23,427 bases of DNA from Discostella pseudostelligera (taxonomy: Eukaryota; Bacillariophyta; Thalassiosirophyceae; Thalassiosirales; Thalassiosiraceae). Positions 1 to 8,758 of the stretch are shown one piece after another. The stretch covers positions 1-23,427 of the forward strand of contig JALLBK010000732.1 in NCBI GenBank assembly GCA_036940085.1, in the 5' to 3' direction. Below the pieces are notes generated by a model, which made no database searches, was not told the DNA's origin, and saw only the letters and a list, made by a program, of their open reading frames with translations. A program made the translations under genes and the position numbers. Positions within the stretch are counted from its first letter, which is position 1, and each line of letters begins with the position of its first letter.

Positions 1-79
1 CCATATCTCCACATCGCCATCAATATCTACCGTCGCCATCACCATGAGATCATGAGCCATCAATGTACTACTCCTACTA

Positions 80-1657
80 ATGCATCCCGCTGATGCGTCG
101 GCAGTAGTAGTAGTAGCCCCTACCGCGAGTCATCGCCACCACCAGCAGCAGCAACAGGCCGCGGCACAGCAAAAAATTGCGGTGAAAAACCGCGCACATT
201 TACAAATGCAGCAGCAACAGCAGCAGCAGCGGCGTCCGATAATCATGCAGACTTCTGAGCAACAGCATCAACAGCAGCATCAGCATGACCAGCAACAGCG
301 GGCGCATAATGTAACTGATAGCCAATCGCAAGGGCAGGTACATCAACCACAGCAGCAGCACCAGCAGCAGACCGTCCATCATCACCAGCCGCAGCAACAC
401 CAGCAGGCGCATCCATCACATGCAACGCAGCAGCAAGTCAACTATCAAACCAATCAACCACAGCCTCAGCATCCGTCAACTAATAGACAACATCTTCCGC
501 CACAACAGCAACAGCAGCATCAACATCAGCAGCATCAACATCAGCATCCGCAGCAGCATGGAAATTCGCAAATACCTTCCCAAACCAACACCAATATTAT
601 TCAACAACAAAATCAGAAACGTCACTACAACCCTCAACGGAATAATCCCAACATCACCAGTACCAATGCCAAGCATCCGTCACAACCAACTAATGCCGAC
701 AACATGAATAGCAATAACACCATCATCAATGCGACGACAACGACGACAGCAGCAGCAACAACTACAATGGCATCCATCCCCACATCCAACCCCATCACAG
801 CTACCGACTCCACCACCTCCTCCGTCTCTCCCAACACGCCCCTCTACGAACGTCTCGTAACCGAAGAAGTCCGCGAGATGCGCGAATACATCCGTCTTAT
901 CGAACATCAATCCAAACGTTTACTCGAACTCGAACGCATATATATCGACTTAGAATCACGTCTCGAAGCGGAACATCTCCGCTCACATCATCTCGAATGC
1001 ACATTAACTCAACATGAAATTAAATGGAAATCCATCTTCCAAACATTGTTGGAAGAAAAAGACAAGTCGGATAAATTGGCACGGGATGAAAAACTGAAGG
1101 TGGATAAATTAATGGAGATGGTGAATAGGTTGCAGACGGAGATTCATACGTTGATTAAGAGTAAATTTAGCAACCAGCAGCAGCAACAACATCATTCGAG
1201 TCAACAACAACAACAACAACAACAACAACAGCAACAGCGCGTGGCGAATGCGAGTAGTAGTGGGCAGTTGCAACAACAACAACATCATCAACGCACCAAT
1301 AGACCCTCGTCGCCCATGACCTACGATCACCAGCAGCAACACCAATTGCATCACCATCAAAATGGAAGTCCCAATCCATTGACGAAACCGCCATCATCCT
1401 CTCAACAACAACAATCACCACACTCACCAAATCCACAATATCAAATGATGGGTATTACCAGCAGTGGTAGCGGCAGTGGTGGCGACAACAAGAGTAGCAA
1501 TCGACATCGACAACAACAACAATATCAATCTTCTACAAATAATCAAAATCAGAATTATCACATTGGTCCACATGAGATATTGGCAAACAATGGCTCAGCC
1601 GAGGCTGTGAGAGAACGGAATGCGTTTGGTTCGTTGTTGGATTTCTTTGGAATGTAA
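80..1657 (+). CDS. Gln-rich coiled-coil hypothetical protein, 525 aa
   Basis: I do not recognise a family. The reading frame has an in-frame TGA at 53-55, so ATG 80 is the first possible start in this exon. Residues 1-250 are dominated by Gln and His with Asn/Thr tracts. Residues about 254-363 form a long charged helix rich in Glu, Arg, Leu and Lys with heptad-like spacing (contains YERLVTEEVREMREYIR), predicted as a coiled coil. A second Gln/His/Ser-rich region follows, then a short less biased C-terminus (IGPHEILANNGSAEAVRERN, ending FGSLLDFFGM). The poly-Gln runs use mixed CAG and CAA codons. The layout (disordered Gln arms around a dimerising coil) suggests a scaffold or condensate-forming protein, but that is inference. 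A possible AATAAA lies at 1699-1704, about 40 nt after the stop. An upstream exon cannot be excluded. Confidence 0.7.
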   Translation: MHPADASAVVVVAPTASHRHHQQQQQAAAQQKIAVKNRAHLQMQQQQQQQRRPIIMQTSEQQHQQQHQHDQQQRAHNVTDSQSQGQVHQPQQQHQQQTVHHHQPQQHQQAHPSHATQQQVNYQTNQPQPQHPSTNRQHLPPQQQQQHQHQQHQHQHPQQHGNSQIPSQTNTNIIQQQNQKRHYNPQRNNPNITSTNAKHPSQPTNADNMNSNNTIINATTTTTAAATTTMASIPTSNPITATDSTTSSVSPNTPLYERLVTEEVREMREYIRLIEHQSKRLLELERIYIDLESRLEAEHLRSHHLECTLTQHEIKWKSIFQTLLEEKDKSDKLARDEKLKVDKLMEMVNRLQTEIHTLIKSKFSNQQQQQHHSSQQQQQQQQQQQQRVANASSSGQLQQQQHHQRTNRPSSPMTYDHQQQHQLHHHQNGSPNPLTKPPSSSQQQQSPHSPNPQYQMMGITSSGSGSGGDNKSSNRHRQQQQYQSSTNNQNQNYHIGPHEILANNGSAEAVRERNAFGSLLDFFGM

Positions 1658-2097
1658 AGAGAGGAACCAACCAACCAAACAGCAAGGGACGACATGTAAA
1701 TAAATGGAGCGAAGGAAACCACAGGCATGCAATTTTCTCCTTGCGTCTCTGTGCGTATTATGGGGCGGGGGAGTAGACGGGAGTTGGGAGGTTGATTTGG
1801 TGGGAGATGGAGGGTGGTGGGTGGACGGACGGGCGGGTTGAGGAAATGATGGAGGAGGGGGGTACCATCGTTGGAAGACAAGCGAGAGAGTAGCGGAAAG
1901 CATTGAATCAACAGTATTTTCAACTCCATCTCTCGCGATTTTGATTCATTGGGCTTTAGATTTTGGGAGTGAGATTTGTGGACTAAGGAAGTATCATCAT
2001 AGTAAACTACCTGTTGCTTCACTGATAGATTCCTAGCGTGAATCATGACTTCTCCATAACTGCCTTCCCTCGCCATTTCATCTGATTCTACACTAAT
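1658..2097. other. Convergent intergenic region with G-rich strand
   Basis: This 440-bp gap separates the stop codons of the Gln-rich gene (+) and the inositol-dehydrogenase-like gene (-), so it holds both 3' ends. The + strand is strikingly G-rich from 1760 to 1862. No convincing gene was seen; an open frame on the minus strand here also runs antisense through the Gln-rich gene and has no recognisable domain. Confidence 0.6.
1762..1788 (+). other. Predicted G-quadruplex motif
   Basis: Four G-runs (1762-1765, 1767-1771, 1779-1781, 1786-1788) are separated by loops of 1, 7 and 4 nt, which meets the usual G3+N1-7 rule. A second, looser cluster of G-runs lies at 1802-1837. It would be in the 3' UTR or terminator region of the upstream + strand gene. 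Whether it folds is unknown. Confidence 0.5.
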
Positions 2098-3523
2098 TTA
2101 CACTATCCGTACCACCTCTCCACGCTCACATGATTTCAAAGCACAATCACAAACATTCTGCACTGCCACACAATCCTTCTCCGTTATCGGCCACTTCGTT
2201 CCCAACAACAAAGTATCTGCAAATGCATCCAATTCATTCGCAAATGCCAATTCAAATCGTTGTGGAAAAGAATGTTGTAATTTGGGAGAATGTACTCCAG
2301 TACCATTGGCAAGATGGGTACATGTTTCGGAAGGGTTGGTTATGGAGACAAGACCGTGTGTGCCAAATATTTCACATCGTTGATCGTAGCCGTAGTTGGC
2401 TCCTCGACTGAGTGTGAGGGTGACAACTGTTCCTGTTCTCCAATTGGTTTAAATGCAAGTGTTAGATGACACATTCCGCCAAGCGAAGAACCACTGCATC
2501 CCATCATCTCTTGAAACTAGGGTGAACACTCACCTTTCCCAAATTTCATCACCATGGTAGCATTATCAATAACCTTCTTCCCTTTCAACTCATCATCACT
2601 ACTAGTTCCAGTAGCATACACACTCACCACTTCATCCTGTAATACCCATCTAATAAAATCAATATCATGTGCCGAACAATCACTAATAATATTCCCACAT
2701 CCTGCCAAAAGAAATGATCGGGATGGTACGGGATGATCACCAAAAAATATTGTGGCAGAGAGAGGTGTACCAATTGCGTTCAAGGTATGTACTTGTTGAT
2801 ATAATGCCAAATAAGATGGATCAAATCGACGTTGGAACCCACAGCACAATTGGACCTTATTTTTTTTGGCAATAGTGTAGGCAAATCGTATCTTATTGGA
2901 GACTTCATCGACGGGTTTTTCAATAAAGATGTGTAAACCATTGGACGCTGCCTCGTGGATGAGTGATGTGTGGGTGGAGGTGGGCGTGGAGATGATAACG
3001 CCGTCGATGAGATTAGCACCATCGCCACCATTATTGCTACTACTACCAAAAAACACTGCCATGGTAATATCTGGGAAGTATCGCGTCTACAACAAAATAA
3101 CACCGAACGAAGAATCAATACTATTGTCGTTAGTGAAATAAATCAAAAAGAGAATAACGCAATCGAAATAGAGGAAGAGAATATTTGAATCATTCCATGT
3201 GAGCTTACATGATACATCTCCGCAAGCTTCTCTGCGGCATCGACATTCGAATCGACAACGCCAATCAATTCGAAGCGTGGGTTGGCGTAGACGGCCTTGG
3301 CGCGAATTTGGCCCATCCTGCCGCTGCCCACGAGGAGAACTCGTGCTCGACGACGATACGGCGATGATGAGCTGGCATTGTTGTTCGAATTGCCGGTGGC
3401 GATGGTGGTGGTGGCGAGATTTGATAGGATTTTGGATTTCGGAAAGCTCTTTGGAAAGATACGAAAGATATGGCGGGAAGTGAATTCGGCGAAAGATACG
3501 GCGAAATGGCGGGAAGAATTCAT
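2098..3523 (-). CDS. Gfo/Idh/MocA oxidoreductase, inositol 2-dehydrogenase-like, 3 exons
   Basis: Predicted NAD(P)-dependent dehydrogenase acting on inositol or a related polyol/sugar. Exons (minus strand): 3523-3209, 3086-2534, 2432-2098. Introns are 122 nt (GTAAGC donor, phase 0) and 101 nt (GTGAGT donor, phase 1). The joined product is 400 aa, slightly longer than bacterial IolG (about 340) because of an N-terminal extension of about 60 residues that may be an organelle presequence. Visible motifs: Rossmann GSGRMG at 66-71, the family EKP at 161-163 with its conserved Lys, CGFQRRFDP at about 187-195, and DCSAHDIDFIRW from 241, where Asp and His match the catalytic positions of IolG. Splicing the last exon restores a typical GTVVTLTLSRGANYGYD strand and the closing helix. 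ATG 3523 is the only in-frame Met before the Rossmann fold within this exon. It is transcribed away from the related gene at 3603/3729. The exact substrate cannot be told from sequence. Confidence 0.88.
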
Positions 3524-3728
3524 ATGGTGGGAAGGAAATGGCGGGAACTAGAAGTATCACTTGATAAGGTACTTGATTCCACATTCCACCTTCCACCGAT
3601 GAATGGATATTCGAATAATCGATGGACAATGGTTGGTGCTTGCGACGGCGGCGGCGACCAATACAACTTCTCGACACCTCCCTGCTCCCTCCCTTCTTGC
3701 CGCAATCTTCTCTCAAAGTCTCTCTTTG
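3524..3728. promoter_or_regulatory. Shared divergent promoter of two dehydrogenase genes
   Basis: The two Gfo/Idh/MocA genes start at 3523 (-) and at 3603 or 3729 (+), leaving only 79 or 205 bp for both promoters. A TGGCGGGAA-type motif lies at 3538-3548 and two more lie just inside the minus-strand exon at 3470-3480 and 3506-3515. No clear TATA box was seen. Confidence 0.5.
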
Positions 3729-5212
3729 ATGTCACTTTCCCGAAATAATATTGCCGTGCGTCGCCTTTCCTACAACAACAAGTCGTCATTCGCCACCAAT
3801 GTCAATGTTCGATCTGCGGCGGCATCGACGACATCACGATGCGGCCACAACTTCAGCAGCGTTAGCAATAACAACAGCAACAACAGCATCATTTCTCCAG
3901 TCATTCGATGGGGAATTTTGAGCACTGGCCGAATTGCCAGTGATTTCGTCAAGGCCATGAGCCTTGTTGAGAATGCTGAGGTGAGTGTGTTCCATTGGTT
4001 CATCTCGATGGGAGGGATACTTCCTACCTGAAACAATTGAATGCCACATCAACACTTCGAATTATTAATTCAACCATTCACCCACCGCTTCTCTCTCTCT
4101 TTCACTTCCTCCAATATCATCAGGCTGTCGCCGTAGCCGCCCGAACTTCCACCTCGGCATCAACATTTGCCTCCCTCCATTCCATACCCACCCATCATTC
4201 CTCCTACCAAGAATTAATATCCAATCCCAACATTGACATAATCTACATTGCCACTATTGCCGATCATCATTATACATATGCCAAAGCATCCATTTTAGCA
4301 GGGAAACATACCCTAATTGAAAAACCAATGACATTGTCCCATTCTCAAACATTGGAATTGATTACATTGGCACAATCAAAACATGTATTTTTAATGGAGG
4401 GGATGTGGACACGATGTTTCCCAGCATTGCATAAATTACGCGAATTAATTGCATCCAATGAAATTGGACCAATTGTCTATGTCCAGGGTGATTTTGGGTA
4501 TGCTTTTCCATCAGAATACTCGTCACAGGATCGTATATGGTTTCCCAATTCCGGTGGAATAACATATGATGTTGGAATGTATATTGCACAATTTGGTCGG
4601 ATTGCCTTTCCCAAGAGTAAAATAAAGCATGTCCAGGCGGTGGGCACTATGAAGAATGGGGTGGATTATACGGTCATGACTACGGTGACATATGATCGAT
4701 TATTGCAATGTGAGAATAGCAATGGTGGCGAGCACGGCGCTGATGACATTTGCAGCAACGACAGTAGTAGTAATGAGGGTAGTACCGTTGGGATGCTTCA
4801 GATGGCACTCACGGGAGCATCTAATACTGAAGAACGATGTGTACTGCAGGGTACGTTAGGGCGCATCATACTCGATGGACCATTTCATGTGCCACAGCGG
4901 TTACGAGTTGTGTACAATGATGGCCGACGACGAGGCGTGTCCGACAGTAGCATCGGGAGTAGCAGCAACAGCAGCCGCAGCCGCTGTACCGATAGCAACA
5001 GCAGCGAGGTAGTGTACGACTTTCCATTACCCAACGATCCATATCAAGGCGAATGGAACAACCCGGGTTCGATAGGGCTCGTATATCAGATAAATGAGGT
5101 TGGGGATGCATTGAGAATGGGTAAGATGGAGTGCGATAGTTTCACGTGGCAGGACTCGTTGGATGTGGCGCAGATCATTGATGAGATTGTACGCCAGGTG
5201 CGAGGAAAATAG
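3603..5212 (+). CDS. Gfo/Idh/MocA oxidoreductase, dihydrodiol dehydrogenase-like, 2 exons
   Basis: Predicted NAD(P)-dependent oxidoreductase related to trans-1,2-dihydrobenzene-1,2-diol / D-xylose 1-dehydrogenase (DHDH). Exons 3603-3980 and 4124-5212 are joined across a 143-nt intron (GTGAGT donor, AG at 4122-4123, phase 0), which rebuilds the first Rossmann strands: RWGILSTGRIASDFVKA, then after the junction AVAVAARTS. Further motifs are LIEKPMTL (Lys of EKP at about residue 193), MEGMWTRCFPALHKLRE, VQGDFGYAFP, and SGGITYDVGMYIAQF; these match DHDH rather than IolG. Length is 488 aa from ATG 3603 or 446 aa from ATG 3729 (MSLSRNNIAVRR), the latter giving a Ser/Arg-rich, mitochondrial-like N-terminus. 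A Ser/Asn-rich insertion of about 30 residues (around genomic 4705-4790) and another (4940-5005) interrupt the C-terminal sheet domain and are low-complexity expansions. It is a distant paralogue of the adjacent minus-strand gene. Confidence 0.87.
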
Positions 5213-5702
5213 TTCAAATTGCCGTGAATTAGAGACGATGATAATAAGTGGATGGCGATTGGTTGGACCAAATCTGCCACGCACAATCAATTGACAAGCA
5301 GATGCAATTTACATCGAGAAGACAGTTTAGTGGTGTCAGCGGTAGTACTCTATCTTTGCGAGAACCGGAGTGATGAACCTATATCGATCGATTGATAGTT
5401 ATCATGATGTGCGCAACATCCATCGATGCAATCCGCATCGCCTCATCATCAATAAGCCTGATAAATGGAGTGTCAATGGAGGTAGCATCAAAATCTACGG
5501 TTCATAAATGGATACTAATGCGTCGATGACAGTCAACTATCAACTGAACATCATTAAATTGTTCAAACATAGACATGAAACAGCCAAGGGCGTTCAACTT
5601 ACAACAGTATGATTGACCTTTGCTTTGCGATCGTTTTATGGCCACCACTCTCAATAATTGAGTGATAGACCGTTGTTCTTGACATATATATCATCGCATC
5701 AT
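5213..5702. other. Convergent intergenic region
   Basis: This 490-bp gap between two stop codons holds 3' ends only. It is AT-rich with several ATCGAT-type short palindromes (for example around 5381-5395) and no open frame with recognisable content. Nothing else was seen. Confidence 0.5.
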
Positions 5703-5712
5703 TTAAAAATCA

Positions 5713-5752
<40 letters not shown>

Positions 5753-6978
5753 CGTCCTCCTCCTCATCATCATCGTCATCATCGTCCTCGAAGTCGTCGT
5801 CGTCCTCATCAATATTTTCACCATCGTCATCTACAAAATCAACGTCATCGTCAACAAATATAGAATCCTCGGGCCACCCCCCTCCTCCACCCCACCCTCC
5901 AACTGTATCCTCGGACCACCGCCCTCCTCCTCCACTCCACCCTCCAACTGCTTTTCCCGCCTTGGCACTAATCTTCTTCGCCTTGCTGCCTGCCTCCCAG
6001 CTGCTTGCCCCCCAACTACTGGATCCCCATTTATTCTCATGTTCGTCATGTCCATGACCATGATCTATTTCTTCTTCCCAGATAGGACTCATTGTCGGAT
6101 ACATTGTGGGCTGCATCGTACTCTGCACCGTGAAAACGAAGAGAAATGTTCATTGCAATTAGTGAACAAATAAGAACATGAGATCTTCCTACCCTACACA
6201 CAATCTTGATCGCCCTTTTATTCATCAAAGGGAAACTTACCTCATGATACTCGTTTCTTGAATTATGGACTCCGTCCCTCTGCTTCTTATTCTTACCACC
6301 ACTGCCGCCACGTTGCCTTCGACCCGTCTTGTGACGCCTTCGGCCGGAGGGGCCGTTGCGCTTCACACTACTGTGCTTTCGACCACCACCTCTCTTCTTC
6401 GTCTTCTTTCTCCTCCTAGTGCTTGACATGGCAGTTAGGCTATCCGGACCATAGTTTGTCACTTCCTCATCCTCACCACCAATATTATTCATTGCCTCAT
6501 CTTGCTTCTCCTTGACGCGATCGAGCGTTTTACCGTGCCGATCGACTTTGGTGTCGTTCGTGTTCGCCTCCTCCTCAGATGCATCATCTATTTTTGGTTC
6601 ATTGTGCTCATCCTTTCGTCGATGCTTTTTGCCTTCCGTCGCCTCCGGTGGCTGTTCCTTACTCTTCTCATGATGGTGTTCGTCATCCTTTTTCTTTTTA
6701 TGATCGGGTTCGTTTTCTGTTGGCGGAGCATCCTCTCCTTCCTTATTCTTCTTCTTCTTCTCATCTCTCTTCTCTTGCTGCTCTTCTTTCTTACTCTTAT
6801 CATCGCCTGTGGTGGTATTAGTAGTTTCAGGCTTCGTATCCTCGGATTTCACCACTGATATGTCGACAGTTGAAGCGCTGTTGTTGGATGTGTCTCCATC
6901 TTGGACAGTGAATCTTACTGCCATTGATGTCGCGATGAGCGAGAAGAGAAGTAGATGTCTTATTGATTGCTTCATCAT
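5703..6978 (-). CDS. Secreted Lys/Trp/Asp-rich polyampholyte, candidate frustule (silica) protein, 2 exons
   Basis: Exons (minus) 6978-6241 and 6122-5703 join across a 118-nt intron (GTAAGT donor, AG acceptor at 6124-6123, phase 0) to give 385 aa. Residues 1-20 are a clear signal peptide (MMKQSIRHLLLFSLIATSMA). Residues 45-170 are a mixed Lys/Glu/Asp/His region; 187-235 are strongly basic (Arg/Lys/Gly); 247-259 hold a TMQPTMYPTMSP run; 266-275 are His-rich; 278-305 contain WGSSSWGASSWEAG and a spaced-Lys motif, SKAKKISAKAGKA; 304-332 are two near-tandem units (VGGWSGGGGRWSEDT, then VGGWGGGGGWPEDS); 337-385 are almost all Asp/Glu. There are eight Trp between 261 and 329. Diatom cingulins and silaffins combine a signal peptide, spaced-Lys motifs, Trp/Tyr-Gly repeats and acidic tracts, so a role in silica wall biogenesis is plausible. 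No catalytic domain was seen. It could instead be another secreted disordered protein. Confidence 0.72.
5724..5840 (-). repeat. GAT/GAC trinucleotide tract encoding poly-Asp
   Basis: The + strand reads as ATC/GTC triplets over roughly 5705-5840. Read on the minus strand it is the Asp/Glu tail of the secreted protein. It is probably length-variable. The antisense frames give artefactual Ile/Val-rich open frames. Confidence 0.7.
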
Positions 6979-7348
6979 ATATTTGCTCCCAGCGACGACT
7001 GCAATAGTTGAATGTGAGTGTATTGAACGACAATGATAAAGGTGGTATTTTGGAGCAGCAATAAGTAGGTAGTTATCAGTTGTAGGGGACGGTGCCGTCG
7101 ATTGCCGATGCCGATGCCGATGATGCCGATGTTACCATGAATAATTACTTCTTCATGGTGGAGGCGTGTAATCTCTTGACCGAATGCCTATCAATTATAA
7201 AGCAACTCTCGAATGACACAAATATGCAACTGTCATAGCGCGGTGCCAACTTCCAAGTGAGTTGATTGCATGGGGGTTGAGTTGAGTTGAGTTTGAGTGA
7301 ATGGTGAATGGGTGCCGCCATGGTGGCGGGAAAGTCAATTCAAACCGT
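6979..7348. promoter_or_regulatory. Divergent upstream region with GCCGAT and GAGTT repeats
   Basis: This stretch lies between the start of the secreted polyampholyte gene (-) and the small hypothetical gene (+). It contains a GCCGAT-type hexamer repeat at about 7103-7130 and a GAGTT pentamer repeat at about 7276-7291. A GGTGGCGGGAAAG motif lies at 7322-7334, just before ATG 7349. No other gene was seen. Confidence 0.4.
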
Positions 7349-7845
7349 ATGGATTCCTACACAGACAAGTTCGATGTGAGTATATTTCTCGAATCCTTCT
7401 ACTACGTGTCTCATTCACGTTGGAACTCGTACAATGGATTGAGAAACGAATCTAGCTCATCGGCGAACCGGCCCGCGCGCGCCAAAAATGGGGACACCAT
7501 CCTCTTCCACGTTACACCACCTTCCACCTCCTCCACCACCTCCTCCCAAAGAACAAATCAAAGTTCTCATTGGGGAACGATTTGGGGTAAATATTTTTCC
7601 ATCTCCTATGCACCTTATTGTTGTGCATATCTGAAGATGACCCAACCAATGAGGTCATTTTCGAAAACCTCAAAATAAGTTCCCTCGAATCTTTCGAATT
7701 TGAAACCACATCCTCCTTCAACTCAAACTCAAGCAACGACAATGAGAATTTTTCCGACGGCGAAGCCGAGAGTTGGCAAGAAGTAGTGAAGTCCGCTGAC
7801 GAATGTCAAGAGGAGAGAGCGAATCTATTCATTCAACGGCGTTGA
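7349..7845 (+). CDS. Small hypothetical protein, possibly two exons
   Basis: No family is recognised. The model joins 7349-7586 to 7637-7845 across a 50-nt GT-AG interval (donor GTAAAT, acceptor CTGAAG), phase 1, giving about 148 aa. The junction reads ...SSHWGTIW then DDPTNEVIFENLK. The second exon is acidic and Ser/Glu-rich (SSLESFEFETTSSFNS, FSDGEAESWQEVV) and has normal coding character up to TGA 7843-7845. The first exon contains a Thr/Ser run. A second in-frame ATG lies upstream at 7301. A different model is possible: GTGAGT at 7376 could be a donor after a very short first exon, and another frame from ATG 7488 encodes a poly-Pro run. The 50-nt intron is shorter than all the others in the window, so the joint is uncertain. 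Confidence 0.35.
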
Positions 7846-8089
7846 AATCAAAAGGAGATCGCATAATTCAAACAATCCATTCAAAGGCCAAGGCCAATAA
7901 ATCATTCGATAGGGTATTGGAATTGGTGCATGTGAAGAACTGACATCAAGTTCGAGAATTAAAAGTTCAAGTAGGTGCATCATCATCTCCATTCGTCATC
8001 GTCACAATCACAATCGTCTCTCCCAAACAACAAAGACATTCTTCCGTCACTTCTTCATCATCAACCCTTTTCAACATCATTAAGAGCAA

Positions 8090-8758
8090 ATGAACCTATA
8101 CCATGAACTTCTTCCCATGGGTGTGATCGAAGACGAGGTCGATTATGTGATTGTTGGTGATGACGACGTCGACCTGCTTGTCAATGAAGTTGATGACGAT
8201 GGTGTCGACGACGATTTTGAATGGGACGATGCATCGTACGATCATTGCGATCTCTCACCATCGCTTTCGTGCGCTACGTCCGTCGCGACAAATGTCACCT
8301 TGAAAGATTTGAATCTTACTGGCGCTGCTGCTACTACTGCCACTGGAGATTCCAATGATGTCATGATGACGATGATGGTGCTAGATGATCCCATGGATGT
8401 TGATGAGGCTGGCAACGGTGGCTGCATCGAATGGACTTCTACGCTTGGACGAACTACTACTACTGGCACCTCTTCTGCCGCCATTGCTGCCGCCGAGAAT
8501 TTCTTCGCGACGACCAATCCAAAGAGTGGACGTCGTCTTTCGAACAAAAAGCTACGCAAGAAGATGAAAAATATGAAGAAAGCTGCTGCGGCAAGGGCGT
8601 TGGCGGAACAAAAGGCAGCTGCTGCGAATGCTGCTACTGCTACTACTACGATGGCAGTACTAGTGAGTGGTATGTCGTCCTCCTCTTCGTCGGAGTCTAC
8701 TGACGAAAGCAAGATGCAGCAGAAGAAGCCTCGTGCCGTGTCGATTGATTGCACTTAA
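8090..8758 (+). CDS. Hypothetical acidic protein with basic Ala-rich helix, 222 aa
   Basis: This is a single-exon frame from ATG 8090 to TAA; a second Met (MGVIED) is at codon 10. I do not recognise a family. Residues about 12-48 are strongly acidic with a repeating Val-Asp-Asp pattern. The middle is Thr/Ala-rich. Residues 144-185 form a basic, Ala-rich helix (RRLSNKKLRKKMKNMKKAAA) that looks like a nuclear/nucleolar localisation or RNA-binding segment, followed by a Ser/Glu acidic patch near 204-215. An acidic head plus basic tail is common in nucleolar or ribosome-assembly proteins, but this is inference. It lies 244 bp after the small gene on the same strand; that gap has no clear feature. 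Confidence 0.5.
   Translation: MNLYHELLPMGVIEDEVDYVIVGDDDVDLLVNEVDDDGVDDDFEWDDASYDHCDLSPSLSCATSVATNVTLKDLNLTGAAATTATGDSNDVMMTMMVLDDPMDVDEAGNGGCIEWTSTLGRTTTTGTSSAAIAAAENFFATTNPKSGRRLSNKKLRKKMKNMKKAAAARALAEQKAAAANAATATTTMAVLVSGMSSSSSSESTDESKMQQKKPRAVSIDCT

Noticed and set aside
1558..2076. 172-codon minus-strand open frame downstream of the inositol-dehydrogenase-like gene
   Set aside because: It runs antisense into the end of the Gln-rich gene, crosses the G-rich intergenic stretch as a Pro-rich run, and has no recognisable motif.
5658..6173. Plus-strand 171-codon frame with a strongly hydrophobic Ile/Val run
   Set aside because: It is the antisense of the poly-Asp tail; ATC/GTC triplets read as Ile/Val give a false membrane helix.
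6502..6858. Plus-strand Leu/Phe-rich 118-codon frame
   Set aside because: Antisense of the Lys/Glu-rich exon of the secreted protein; Lys and Glu codons read backwards as Phe and Leu.
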